Of a DNA stretch of 64,000 nt, positions 11,701 to 24,123 are shown in pieces. Both the position numbers and the translations under genes were made by a program. The DNA is from Pieris napi (Eukaryota > Arthropoda > Insecta > Lepidoptera > Pieridae): the NCBI RefSeq assembly GCF_905475465.1, contig NC_062249.1, positions 5,220,501-5,284,500 on the forward strand. Direction: 5' to 3'. Position 1 is the first letter of the stretch, and each line of letters begins with the position of its first letter. Under the pieces are notes generated by a model. That model was not told where the DNA came from and ran no database searches. It saw nothing but the letters and a program-made list of their open reading frames with translations.

Positions 11701-14700
11701 GTGTGGCTACACGATGGTTAATGATCAATTGATACTGTACAATTAAAACACAATATTGTTTGAATATTTTTCAGCATAGAAATGCTCGATCGAACAGAAG
11801 CGCCCACAATCCAAGATGGCTACGGAATATCAGTTGCTTACGCATGTCTTATAGAGATAATTCGGTCTATCGCTATTAGTGTTGAAGGTGAAGAGTATTA
11901 TAGGTAAGAATTTACCACATTTATTTCATTAACTTTTCCACATTTTTCTTGGTATTCCAAAAAGTAAAAAAAATAGTAGCGCCTTCAACCAACCCTTAGG
12001 TCTGGGCTTCTGATCGCTGAATATTATTCGTTACTATTCTAAATAAACAAGTCGTTGATCAACCTTCTATGACTGACACACGCCGTCGACTTTTTGGGTC
12101 CGTACTAGCGTGGATACGATACAACCTTAAGGAGTCGCACGCTAAAACCACTAGGCCAACACTGCCAAAAAGCAAACCATACTTATATACTTATCAAGTT
12201 TCATAGCGCATTGATAGAGACATTCATACATAACATAGATTGTTCTGTGTATATGGAATTATTTTTCAGGTTACAGGAACTGTATGATGACAATCAAAAC
12301 GACAATGATGAGAAGGAAGTCATCACTAACACCAAAGCTATCAGTAATAAAGGTAGAACAACTTTTTTATTTAATTGATGTAATTTTAGACGTTAACATT
12401 TAATTTTTGTTATAGATACAGATGATACAGAGACCAGAGATATAACGAAGAACGGTCATAGTGAGTCTGATCAGAACTCCAATATAGTGAGGAAGGATTC
12501 TGAAATGGACGACAAAGATCGACAGCTTAGCTTACAGGTATTAGAATTACAGAATAAGCGGAAAATTTACAAGAAGAGAACATAATATACAATATACATA
12601 TTATTATTGTTACATTAAAACAGCATTTAGTAATTGTGGTCGCTAAAAATAACGACAAATATGTTGTACTTAAATGATATGTTGTTAGTGAAAATATTTT
12701 CTTTTCTTAAATAACATACAATAAAAATAATAAACTTTACTCTATTTACTTCGTTTAAATACATAGTTTTAATGCAAATTTTAACTAAAAAAATGTATCT
12801 ATTGCAGCTTATAAAGTCATCTTGGTGTGGTTTAGTGTGGGGTTTATCAGTACTAGCAGAGGCCAGTATTGGAGAGCTGGAGAATATTTTATGTGCCATA
12901 CAGACTCTTGCTAGAGTCAGTGGGAAGGTTAGTATGGTTACTTGCATGACAAAATGGAACAATCACTTCTTCTCTGGTCAAGTTTATTTCTCACCATGCC
13001 CGTACATAACAAAAATAAAAATACGTTTGATACCTAATTAAAGGCGCATATATAATCTTCAAAATTTCCAATTAAGATTATTGCATATGAGGATTAGTAC
13101 ACGCCTATCGGCAAATACGTCACAAGGGGAATATAACACTATTTGCCCGTATACTTGTAGATAAGAGTTGTCTTATTTGGATCACAGGTGGGTGTAACAA
13201 ACGCTCGCGATGCGTGTATAGGCGCGCTATGTCGTTGCGCTTTACCGGCTCAATACTGTGTGCCTGTGTTAGGAGCATTAGCGGCATTAGCGTGTCCGTG
13301 GCCCGCTGCGCGCGCGCAACCCTCTCCGCAGGCTGATCTGAGACATCATGTTGTATGGGTCGGGACTCCCCTACCCTGTGCGCAGCCACCTGGTAAGAAA
13401 CTAGAACAAATATAAATAATTATGATATTTAATTTAATTATTATGAGTAAATTTAAGGTTTTAATGATGTGAGAAATTGTTTGAGAGAGGATAAAATTCA
13501 ACATAATTCGTTTTAAGAAAATATTGACGTTTCTTCGTTCCCCTTATATATTTTCTTCTAGTTTCGACTTCAATACCTTGTCACGTTTGATTCAGGCCAG
13601 CAGCAATCGTTTGTGATGGTGACCTCTCGTCACGTGACAGCAATGCGTGCCTTGCTTCAGGCGGCTCGCCGGGATGGAGACACTATGCAACAAGCTTGGC
13701 TGCCGGTTCTTACTACGCTACAGCATCTGGTTAGCTTATTCTTTTATTTTTATTATAAAATTTGATATTGGTGTTTTTCAATCTTATGTTGAAGGTTCGA
13801 AGCCATTCATGTGTACCTTTTTTCTGTTATAAGGAAATTTCGGTACCTTACATTGTTCATTATTTTTATTTGGTAAATAATCAGTGTCCTATCTGTGTTA
13901 AACCGGGTTTCGAACCACGAATTTCCGCTATCCAAGCCAAAAAAAAGGGCTGCACAATTAGTAGTAGTATATAAGTTTTGAAATATTTTTTTATACCACT
14001 AGGTATGGATCCTAGGTCTGAAGCCGTCGACGGGTGGAAGTATGAAAGCCAGTCGTGCAAGTGCCGACGCCAATGCTGTCATGAGCACTTCCGCTGTCAT
14101 GGCTGACCTACCTGGTAATTTGAATTTTTTCCACTTTTTTAGCCAAGTACAATTTAATTACTGTATACAATCAGAATTATAAGCGATAAATTTAGGAGAC
14201 TTTTAGATACAAAACAGTTTATTTTTCAATTATTTTAATGAATGATATTTAATAGAAGAAAAAAATGCAGATCCATTAAACAATCTCATCTTCAGAATTA
14301 CGAGCCCACTAGGTATTGGTTATTGCCTATTACTAAATGAGAAATGTCTATAATTTGTTTACTTTATATTCTCTTTGTTTGAACGAACTATATGTAGATT
14401 AATAGCCGATTAAATATCCATTCATACTTATATTATAATAAATTTAAAGTATCTGAACAAGAATAACACAATTTCTAAGGCTGAGATATTTAATAAAAAA
14501 TACCTTGAAAAACTTATACTTTTCTTAAAAATCACAATAATACCGCGATTCAAGATTCCACAGGCGACATCTATTTGTTGAACATAAAACTTTAATTATT
14601 TAAACATTATCTTATTGACGTTGTCGGTTTTTATACAATTTAGCAGTTTTATTTGTCGATTAGTCATTTTTGGTTGCAGTATAAACTGATTTCAGGTCAG

Positions 14701-17700
14701 CAAGTTCCCGTGGCGGAATCTCTGGGAGTAATGAGCGGTATTGATATCTGTAATACGAATATTTAATTAATTGTGTGCTTAATTGGAATTACGTATGGCT
14801 AGATATGGATTGTGAAAGTAGGTTTTTGCAACCACAAAGCGAAAAAGGAAGTCTATGTTTGAGTGTATCTTTGTGTTGAGATTGTAGTGACAACCTCGCG
14901 TCTATTACTTTCATATTAAATATTCTTTATGATTATCAAAAGGCTGAAAGTTTTATATGGGATCAAAAATCAATAGTACTTTTAATAAAGAGTTTTATCA
15001 AAGTTGTTTGTGTGAGTCGGGTTGGGCTTTTAATTGTTTGTTGATCAGCAAAAAAACATTTTAGTACAAACCACATCAGCAACTTTAATTAATTTAATAA
15101 AAATGAAAATTATTATTACATGTAAGGGAACGTTCAAGTATTACGTCACGCAGTTTTTGGAAATTATTCCCCCCCCCCTGCAACGCGTCGTAACGTTTTT
15201 CTGTACCCAATAGTAAAACCATCGTGACCATCAATTTACTCTTTATACCTAAAACTTACCATTATGTGGTCTAAAGTACTGGAAAGTCGAAAATAATATT
15301 AACAATAACGCGTAATTCAATCTCCGCATCGTAACGTTTTACAAAAGGAAAACCCCCCCCAAATTCGTTACGTAATACTTGAACGCTGCCTAATTGCACC
15401 TATCCATGGTTAACAACGACATTTTCCAGAATTGGTACTATGTTCTCTGGGTGTCTTCCTTCTAATGTGGATAGACTAACTAGACCATAGCAGTTTTAGC
15501 TACCAAAAAGAGATATATAGATTAAACTTTTAATTAAAAGTGATAAATTCCAAATATGCGCACGAAAAACGACTAGTGCAACCGCTAGGGGTCGCTTGTG
15601 TCCGTCCAACGCACGGGATTGGAGCTTGCTGGCCTTGTTCTAGCACGCGGTTTTGTTTGATATTGCACTGCCTACATAGGCCAGTTCTGCTTTGCACAAA
15701 CGCTATCGCTCATTTTACATATAGCTGTTTTTGAAATGAGTACAATAATTTATCAAATGGGTGCTTAAATCGACGATTCTTTACAATAAAAATTTTCTTC
15801 TAACAGCATAGAAAAGTAATTCAAAACGAAATCGAAATTGTTTTTTTGTTATGTCTGGAGTTCATAGGTGGTCACTACAGTGGTGGTATCCTATACATGG
15901 ACGTATTCTAAAATATTGACAAATTTCAGCTCTATCAGCAATGTTATCGAGAGTGTTCGAGGCGTCAAAGAATCTAGATGATGTAGCTTTGCACCACTTG
16001 ATTGATGCTCTATGTAAATTGTCCAATGAGGCTATGGATCTGGCATATTCGAATAGGGTGTGTATTCAAAGAAATAGATGTTTGAAGTATTTAAGAATGT
16101 TATTCTCTAATATGTTCTTTTTTATCCTATACAAACATTTTTGGTCTATATCTATAGTCTGTGGTACATGTTGTATATAGTTTCATAATAATAGATTTTT
16201 AACTTTAAGGAGCCATCATTGTTCGCGGTGGCAAAACTTTTGGAGACGGGGCTGGCAAACATGCATAGAATCGAAGTGATGTGGAGACCTATTACTAATC
16301 ATTTACTCGAAGTATGTCTTTAAAGTATATATTTAATAGTGAATCAGAGTTAGTAATTGTTCGATTTTTATACATATATGTATATCATGTTTACAGGTGT
16401 GTCAACATCCACACATACGCATGAGGGAATGGGGAGTAGAAGCCATCACTTACCTTGTGCAAGCCGCATTTCAATATCATCACAATAACCCTGCGTTAGT
16501 AACAGAGGTGAGTCGAAGATGTTTTCTGTATTCATTTGTTACACATTAATATTAATAACACATATTAGATTACAGTAAATATCTTGATTTCTTTAAAATC
16601 GAGAATACATCTTAAATAAATCTAGTTTAACACATAAACGCTGTTTAACACATAATATCTGAAAACCACTCATAATATCGAGATTATGTTAAAACTGTTA
16701 AATCGTATATATTCGTTAAATACATTTAATTAAAAAAAATATTATTTATTATATTTACATTAACACTGTTCCAACTTGATTATATATTTTTATCAGGCTG
16801 ATATATTTATTAACATAATTTCTATTCAATTTTAGGCCCGCGAGCGCCTAATACTTGAACCATTAGCAGAGTTATGTAATGTACGTCATTGCGACGTACG
16901 CGCTCGTCAGTTAGAATGCGCGGCGAGATTATTACACTCACGCGGGGAGCAGCTCGGTGCTGCTTGGCCCTTGATGATGGAGATCATTTCTGCTATATGT
17001 GATCAACACAGGTGGGATATTAGTCTTAGATAAAAATTATTATGGTAAGGTTTGTTAACATTTAAATAAAGTTTGTGTAAACAGGTTTTGACTGTTTATT
17101 ATATTGTATTCGCTATTTAATCTATTCGATTTGTTTATTATTTCTTGTCGCATTATATGAATGTAATGATATAAATAAATAACATTTTTTGTACACAGCG
17201 AACAACTAGTACGGTCAGCATTCCAATGTGCGCAACTAGTAGCTGGGGACCTATTAGGATGTGCGGGACCCCGGTGTTTACGCCGTGTGCTAGCCGCCGC
17301 TGCGGCGTTTGCCAGACAGACCAAGGAGCTTAATATTAGTCTTACCGCTGTTGGTCTTATGGTAAGAGTTACACAGACGTTTTCCATTGAATAAGTATAA
17401 TCTTTCTAATATTACAAAGCCTAATATGGCTTATATCATGGATATCATTAAAAAAAATGTAAATATTATTGTTTCCGAGTAAATAATTGGTAAACTTTGA
17501 TAATATTAGTGTTTAATATAAATCTTGTGATAAACATGTATGCATAAAATAATGAGGGTCATTAGACAAGAATGTATGACAATCACAATGTTGTATGACG
17601 TTAGAAGTAAATGTTAATTGTATGTTAATTATTACAGTGGAACATATCAGACTATTTATACCACAAGCGGGATAAATTGTCTGTGGCACTCGCGAACGAA

Positions 17701-20700
17701 GCGGCTGCTTGTCCGGAATACCCCGATTTACCACCTCTGGACAGACTTTGGATGTGCCTTTACGTACGACTTAGTGAGTATAACATATTTAACGTAGAAA
17801 GATCGACGCATGTTACTTATACCAAAAAATATGTGTGTACTTATGTACATTCTACACGCGTTAGAAGTTATACTTCTTTGGCGTAACAAGATAAAAATCT
17901 TTCCCAAAATTTTATTCTACTTTTGTAGAAAAAACGACACTAACAATAGAAAAAATGTGTGCGTGTACTAGGTGTACACACGTAAGAATTGAAACTTCTT
18001 TATGACCTTATTTTTCGAAAAATGATCTACTATATGCAACTTTACAGAAATTGGTTAAATAAAGTTAAATTAGATAAAGTTTAACAAAAGGCTTTTATTA
18101 TCATAGACATGAATACAAATACAAAATTATTTAATTTTACCTTATTACTACTAAGATTATTACAGCATTTCATTGATTGTAATAGAATTAATATACTACA
18201 TATATATAATATATATTAATAATAATTACTATCATTGTTTTCGTTATTATATATTTTTGTATATATAATAACGAATGGCTTCGAATCTCTTCGAATCAAC
18301 CGTGGTAAAATGTGCCGGTAAATTTTTTTCCAACGCCGATAAAGAAGTTTGACTTCAAAAAGCAACATGGCGCGTAACCGAAAAATGTGACGCGTAACGA
18401 AAAAATGTTACACTAAATTTTTTTCCAACCCCGATAAAGAAGTTTCACTTCAAAAACTAAAATGTTGACGATTGCTAACTTCAGGGTGTCGGTTTTTTGT
18501 GACGGTGTGCGGGTGTCGGATTTTTGTGACGGTGTGCGCGCGCATTGTAAAACTTAACTCTCATCATTTTTCCCTTACGCGCCAAAAGAAGTATAACTTC
18601 AAAAATAATTAATGAATTTGAATATTATTTTTTATTCTGTACCTCCCATTAAAAACATTTAGAAAATAAAGATACTTGATCACAATTTGGTGTAACCCTA
18701 TTTTCTTAATGTTTGTATTTGTCTGTGAAAGGTGAGCTGTGTACGGAACCGCGAGCTCCGGTGCGACGTGCAGCCAGTCAGACATTATTCAGCTGTATCG
18801 GAGCACACGGGACCCTGCTAAGCAAACCCGCGTGGAGAGCATTACTAAATATACTCTTCCCTATGTTGCAACAGGTACTTAGTAAATAAAAAATATTCCT
18901 GTCATAAAAATCTGGAAGAGCTTAACAGGGATAAAGTTTTCTGCTGAATAACGTATTATAAATAGTTCCTTAATATATCCATATGTGGCCACTTTGTGAC
19001 CTATTAAGAGTGGCATGAAGAAAGGTATTCGTATTATATAATATATATAAGTTATTATACATTTCCATTATCCTATTACATCTTCGTTTAGGTACAAAAA
19101 CAGTCGAACATTGCGAGTTCTGAAAAAGTTGATACAGGAGAACATATCTTGATACATCACACCAGAAACACAGCGCAGAAGCAATGGGCCGAAACACAGG
19201 TATGCTTCAATAGGAGACTAATTGTAATTAATACCTTCCAAGATTGCAGTTTAAAAGTACTTAACTTATAATTTTATAGAAATCTGTTTTTAATTGAATA
19301 AATGATAACTTTTAAAATGTTCTTTTCCTAATATCGCAGGTTCTAACCCTATCGGGGGTGTCTCGTGTCTTCCATTCGAGGTTCCAGTTATTGACTTCCG
19401 TTGGAGATTTCCAGAGGTCATGGACGGCATTGTTAGATTTTATTGTTGATTTTGCACTAAGGAAGAGTCACGAGGTAGGAAACGAGAGAAATAAAAATAC
19501 ATTTATATTTTCTATATATTTTATGGGATCATCTTTATGTCGCAGATTGACATGAAAGTAAAACCATAACTTAAAAATAGTTTGTCAACACTGATAAACT
19601 ATCGTAAAACCGATTTTTTTTTACAAATTTTAAAATGTATCATTTGTAACTTGCTTTTAAAGAAGAATTCAAAACATTTCTTAAATAAAGCGTACGGTCA
19701 AGTAAATATTATAATATCTTTAAAAAAAGGGTGCGTGTACATATGTATTATTTTAAATTTATTTAATTACATTATTAAAAATAGTTTTTGATTGCATGCA
19801 AATAATTAATTACAATTAAATAATCATAGACTGGAAAGGAGTCATTATAGTCAATAAAGTTCAGTTTACATTTGAAAAATTAAATAAATAAATATTTATT
19901 ATTATTCTCTTACATTAAGTGTAACATAAATTCTATTATTATTCGAATGTTGTTTTTAAATTATTTCCAATGCCGTAACATCTTCCGTGGGCAACTTCAT
20001 TCTGTTAATTTTGTGTCACGGTGCGCGCGCATAGTAAAATTTCACCCTCATAAATTTTTATAACGCGCCTAAAGAAGTAGAACTTCAAAAAGTAGAAAAA
20101 CTTGCCGAAGAATGTAAGAATTAAATAATATTTTCAGGTATCAGTAGCAGCATTAAAGTCATTCCAAGAGGTGGTGACAGCAGCGGGTCGCGTGGAAAGT
20201 GAGAGTGCGGCGAGCAACAAACGCATTTGGGCTGCTGCGTGGGCTGCTTGGACCAGTATTGCGTCTAACCTGCATTCCGATACAGCCACTAGGACAGGTA
20301 GACTCTTTTACCCAAAAATACTATCGTACAAAATAAAAAGAGAAAGAGTCTATAATAGGCCTATCACTTATAAATTTTTTCCATGGTATTTCAGCATTCT
20401 AAAATAGACATTTGTGAATTAAATTTTTCTTTGGACCAGATTTATTTCAGCTGCCTTGCTCTTAGACTAAACAATTTATTTAATAAGTATAATATTTCAG
20501 TCCCAGAGGATGGTAAACCTGTGGAGTTGTATTCGCCATCATTGAATTTCCTTACTACCCTTGTGCAGATCTTCCCTCTCATCTTCCAACATATACGACC
20601 ATCGTAAGTATCTATGTATTAGATTGCATAACATTATTGTTAAATATTATTTTTTCCTCCATATTGGGACGGTCTTCTTGAATTTAGTTTAAATTTTACG

Positions 20701-23700
20701 GGTTGTTGAGACCATGCTATTTTCTTTATAATATACTTTTGTAATATTTTATGAAAAAGAAAAACTAATTTGTGTATTAATTCTATTAAAATTTCCTATA
20801 AAGTTTTACACCAAAAGACGTAGAACAACTCGGCCAATGTCTATGCAAAGTGTGCAGTGTTGAACCGTCCGCATCCGCACTGGACGGCCTCGGTACGGGC
20901 ACGCCCGCTAGTATGCACGCCCTCCATTGCCTCGACACTGTACATAAGGTATTACTTTATCCAATTAAAAAAAAATCCTATTTAATATTATTCATATTTA
21001 ACAGTTAATTTTGTACAAAATTAAAAAATCCAATTATTAATTAAATTAAAAAAAAAAATAATTTGTAAATGAATTAAATTGTAAAATTTTGACAAATATT
21101 ACAATCAACGATATGATTTACGTTTTACAAAAATAATTATTTTAAAATTAACAATTATTATTTTCATTCCTAGGAGGCCTTAGTCCGCCATGAGTTATTG
21201 CCAGCGATGTTCTCAGCACTAACCTCTCTAGCGGACGTAGTAAGCTCCCAACCGGCAGCAAGTGCCCGTTGTCTCTCCGCTGCCGCAGCGCTGTATCGAG
21301 CTGCGCCTGCGCCGAGTAAACATATTTTGCCGCACTTGCTGCAGGTAACTTTGACCATAATTCTTGAAAACAGTTAAATTATAATTTTATAGCGTAATGT
21401 TTTGGTTTGGATCTTTCTATGGTAATTCGTTTAATGTGTTACATCTACATATTTGGTCACCTTAGTACTGATCATTCGATAGAATAACAATATTTTCCTA
21501 AAAATTAATTCCTTAAATTTTCGTAATTTGTGTGATATAATTTAGTAAGACTTTTTGAAGTAGTTAGTTTTACCTACTCCACTGAAGAGTATTTTTAGAG
21601 GAAAAAATCCACCCTTTTTACTAAAGACTCCAAACGAGAGAGAACTGAAGCGAAAAAGTTATTCAATATTACACAATGTTATTTTCTTAGGCTCTTCACA
21701 CAGCAGTAAAGAAGTGCAGTCCAGAGAAACGAAGACGGAACAGCGAGAGAGAAAGAGATCAACCGGACGAGACGGCGCAAATTGCTACATTGTTGTTGCA
21801 GGTACATTATGTTTCAGTTAGTATTTGTGAAATCTGAATAAATATTGGATACAATGATTTACTAGCACCAATTTTTTCATTCAGGTTCTGGCCACTGGGT
21901 TACCGTTAGCGAGAGAAAAGCCTGACGATTACAAAGAGTTCTGGGAAATATTGCCGGGCGTGCTTGAAACGTTCATGTTTGAACCGCCGTAAGTTTATAT
22001 ATATTGGTTATATCTTACTATTAGCCATTAGTTTTCCATAGTTAACAAATAATAATAATAGAAATTAAAAAAATATTAAGGGATTTGATCGTTCTATAAC
22101 GCAATATTTATTTAGTTTTTGAAATTGCTTGCACGTTGATTTTGGAAGAGTCAAATAACTCATAATTTGTTACTAAAAATTTTAGGTTTTCTTTTCTTGT
22201 TTTGTTTATTTTTTTAACTTGGATTTGTTATTGTTTGTCTTATGTAACTGTCAAGTAGAAAACTACGCAATAAATACATTGAGGTGCGAACTAGTATCAT
22301 CAAAAATTATCAAATTTTAAATCCATTTTCCAAGATATGTGAAACCCTTTTATGTGTATGAAGTTTGACATATTTGACAGAGCTCAAGATTGACTTGAGT
22401 GAATACGGGTAAATATACAATAGGATAATATAATCACAATGTTATTATATAGTGTGGGTTGCGGCGGCCAAGCCCGTGAAGTCGTATGTGTGATCCGCGA
22501 TGAAGTGTTGGGCGGTTCCCCTCGGGCGCCCGCCCATGCCGCTAGACGCGCCCTGCATCTCGTCAGAGCGGGATCCATGCATGCCAACCACGCTGCTAGT
22601 ATGTATAAAATAGACTTTCAGGCTTGTTTAAAAGCGAATCATATTGTTTAAAAAAAAAAAGTTGAGCTGTGTTTTTAACATTTCTAATTTGAATGCTAAT
22701 ATTATTTTCTATATCTTCACTGACTTTTGACGCCAAAGCTGTATTTGTATGTAACAGCTCGAGAATTTAATATTTCTTTTAGGCAGATAACTTTTATCGG
22801 TGTATAGTGTTTAATTAGTTTTTTCATTTGCGAATAATATTTCCGCAGAAAACGAGCAAGAACTTCGGGAGCGTGAGGAATTTGCCCGAGCGTGCTTTGA
22901 GACTTTATTGCAGTTCTCGATGTTGGAAGATGTCGATTCCATCGCAGCCGGAGAAGGTAGATAAACTTTTTTTTAAATGTAACTTATCCTTCATTCATCG
23001 CGGTCCATTGAGTGCTATAACTTACAGAAGGGGACCGTGCCTTCTTGACTAAGGTATTATAAAAATAGTTTTAAATTCAAAATTAATAAAGCGTAATTGT
23101 ATTATGAAAAAAGTATTAAACATTTTTTTATAATTTCAGAAGACGCAGACCCACTAGCCATAATGCCACTTTTAGACCGGTTTCAAGAAGTAATCTCGAA
23201 ATACAGTTCTGAAGACAATTCAGAACCTTTAACCAGGTTTGTAGTGATGTGTAGAATGATCAAACAATCATACATTTTGCTTGAGGCTCTCCGAGATAGT
23301 TTATGTTTTGCGCGTGATATCGTTGTAAAAGTGTGTGTGATATCATATACACATTTAAAGAAAATGTGTAAAATCCTTCAATACATAACTAATCCGGTAA
23401 AAAAGGTTTTTCTTTAAATACTCTTGAATAATTTTCTCTTCAAGTATATTTTTTATGAAGGAAAACATTGTGAAGGAATAGGAAAGCCTTATACACAAAA
23501 AGACGACGGCGTGTGTTAGGTAGGCCTTCTGTGCCTAACACACGCCGTTACTTGCCTATTAGAAAAAAAAAATGATTTAGTTTTGTCTTGTTTATTTCCA
23601 GACATCAGCTGTCTGAGATATCGTTTGTCCTAAAAGCGATAGCGACCCTCACTGATGCCATGAAGCGAGCGCCACCCGCTAAAGTTGACGCTACGGCCTG

Positions 23701-24123
23701 GCAGAAGCTTATAGGTGAGATTAACACTTCAGTTATTTATCAGGTGTTAGAAGTTCGTGTGAATTTTTGTTTCACCGGGGATTGAACCCAGAATCTTCAA
23801 ATTATACGCCATTCCTTTTTAGGTTACTTTTACATATTTTTATGGCACATTGTAAGTCATAAATATTACAATATAATAAATTTATTTATTTAATTGTAAA
23901 GTTGAGTACATTTAACATGTTTATGGCAAATAAGTTCGCAAAAGGCTCTGTTTAATCGAATTCAGCAAAAGCTTGTACTAATTGTATCTATCTATCTATA
24001 GGTATATACCCGCTGATAGTGGGTTTGGCAGCGGGGGGACGTGCCTCGGGGCCAGGGGGTTCAGGGCCCGCAGTGCGAGAAGCCCTTCTGCAGTTCGGGG
24101 GCCTTCTGGCTGCGCCGCCCTAG
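5710..24123 (+). CDS. mon2: protein MON2 homolog (complete, 38 coding exons)
   Basis: MON2 is a large cytosolic scaffold related to the BIG/GBF Arf exchange factors but without a Sec7 catalytic domain. It acts at the trans-Golgi network and endosomes with DOPEY-type partners in cargo retrieval. The 38 exons join in frame with GT-AG introns to 4,842 nt (1,613 aa plus TAG); vertebrate MON2 is about 1,717 aa. Recognisable blocks match the family in order: an N-terminal DCB region (KTLSLETKKKYPQIRE), LKPCAVDAYLILQD, LLRLVSIILHKY, FYWKGVWLPLCVI, LDDVALHHLIDALC, EPSLFAVAKLLETGL, CQHPHIRMREWGVEA, WNISDYLY, LDRLWMCLYVRL, ILIHHTRNTAEKQWAET and a short C-terminus ending FGGLLAAPP. The start follows from homology at ATG 5710. 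No frameshift or missing exon was found. The C-terminal tail is shorter than in vertebrates. Intron 10 hosts a nested gene on the other strand. Confidence 0.96.
9375..10745 (-). CDS. nested gene in MON2 intron 10, probable secreted protein
   Basis: Three exon pieces run opposite to MON2. The ATG exon (10664-10745) starts MLNTVLLIGVLVYITAS, a typical signal peptide, and ends at GTATGG. A good acceptor (TTTCTAG, ending 10773) lies upstream of the ATG, implying a spliced 5' UTR. The exon at 9675-9826 encodes a Cys-containing segment (RLGCPRDPRANRF, RCMRHC). It joins through a clean 112-nt GTAAGT/TTTTTAG intron to the last exon, 9375-9562, which encodes an acidic tail ending NVDNHDI and a TGA. 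The first and second pieces differ in phase, so a middle exon of 3n+1 nt is missing from the model. One candidate is 10356-10434 (contains MCTIDTRSAR), but its donor is poor. I recognise no family; a small secreted peptide or venom/immune-type protein are both open guesses. Confidence 0.55.
10012..10273 (+). mobile_element. tRNA-derived SINE (family 1)
   Basis: The tRNA-like head has pol III boxes: A box TGGTCTAGTGG at 10025-10035 and B box GGTTCGATCCC at 10069-10079. A unique body follows and then an A-run of about 15 (from 10258). A second copy lies reversed at 54542-54784. It sits in MON2 intron 10, upstream (on the - strand) of the nested gene's exon at 9675-9826. Confidence 0.85.
11259..11685 (+). 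mobile_element. non-autonomous Helitron-like element (family A)
   Basis: It begins TC after a host A, ends CTAG before a host T, and has no target duplication. It has a closely related reversed copy at 34379-34764; the shared region includes the segment ending GTTCGCCAGGCCCGCTAG. It lies in MON2 intron 11, 38 bases after the donor. Confidence 0.65.
11975..12177 (-). mobile_element. degenerate SINE (family 2), internally deleted
   Basis: It shares GACACACGCCG and GCCAACACTGC segments with the better copies at 31753-32041, 41682-41943 and 55309-55602, but the B-box region is lost. It lies in MON2 intron 12. Confidence 0.5.
15125..15390. mobile_element. MITE with GTTCAAGTATTACG inverted ends
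   Basis: The two ends are inverted copies of GTTCAAGTATTACGT. Homopolymer C runs lie just inside each end. A related element in the opposite orientation is at 46095-46425. It sits in MON2 intron 18. Confidence 0.65.
17840..18605. repeat. cluster of repeats bearing the GAAGT-N3-ACTTC palindrome
   Basis: The palindrome occurs at 17864-17876, 18344-18356, 18439-18451 and 18588-18600, with a degenerate copy at 17986-17998. The part 18480-18605 (GACGGTGTGCGCGCGCATTG followed by a CGCGCC stretch) is repeated at 59925-60022. All lie in MON2 intron 24. Confidence 0.6.
19725..20090 (+). repeat. dispersed repeat, inverted copy at 39684-40060
   Basis: About 365 bases match the reverse complement of 39684-40060 almost throughout, including the segment around CACGGTGCGCGCGCAT. 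It ends in GAAGT-N3-ACTTC at 20074-20086. It occupies MON2 intron 27, ending about 50 bases before the next exon. Confidence 0.7.
23506..23548. repeat. perfect 15-bp hairpin
   Basis: ACGGCGTGTGTTAGG at 23506-23520 is the exact reverse complement of 23534-23548, with a 13-nt loop. The arm resembles the ACACACGCCG segment of SINE family 2. It lies in MON2 intron 36, about 50 bases upstream of exon 37. Confidence 0.8.

Larger units (their letters stand above)
5710..14114 (+). other. mon2: MON2 exons 1-18 (DCB, Sec7-associated N-terminal half)
   Basis: Exon coordinates: 5710-5829, 6121-6252, 6369-6551, 6887-7016, 7128-7228, 7321-7446, 7618-7697, 7995-8133, 8471-8585, 8833-8964, 11124-11220, 11775-11903, 12270-12352, 12416-12537, 12808-12927, 13188-13392, 13596-13729, 14003-14114. 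Exons 13 and 14 encode an acidic, polar linker (DDNQNDNDEKE) that is poorly conserved in the family and probably disordered. Intron 10 (8965-11123) contains a nested gene and a SINE; intron 11 contains a Helitron-like element. Confidence 0.93.
15930..24123 (+). other. mon2: MON2 exons 19-38 (Mon2 C-terminal domain)
   Basis: Exon coordinates: 15930-16057, 16210-16311, 16397-16507, 16836-17011, 17199-17361, 17638-17773, 18732-18874, 19092-19199, 19340-19474, 20138-20297, 20501-20603, 20804-20948, 21174-21344, 21691-21801, 21885-21988, 22453-22598, 22849-22956, 23140-23236, 23602-23714, 24002-24123. This half is built of HEAT-like helices. The least certain boundary is the acceptor of the exon at 22453, which has a weak ATATAG site, but it restores both the frame and the family alignment (VVCVIRDEVL). 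Confidence 0.93.

Noticed and set aside
13870..13975. Possible additional SINE fragment (GGTTTCGAACC)
   Set aside because: Only a B-box-like stretch is visible; no family body or A box could be aligned.
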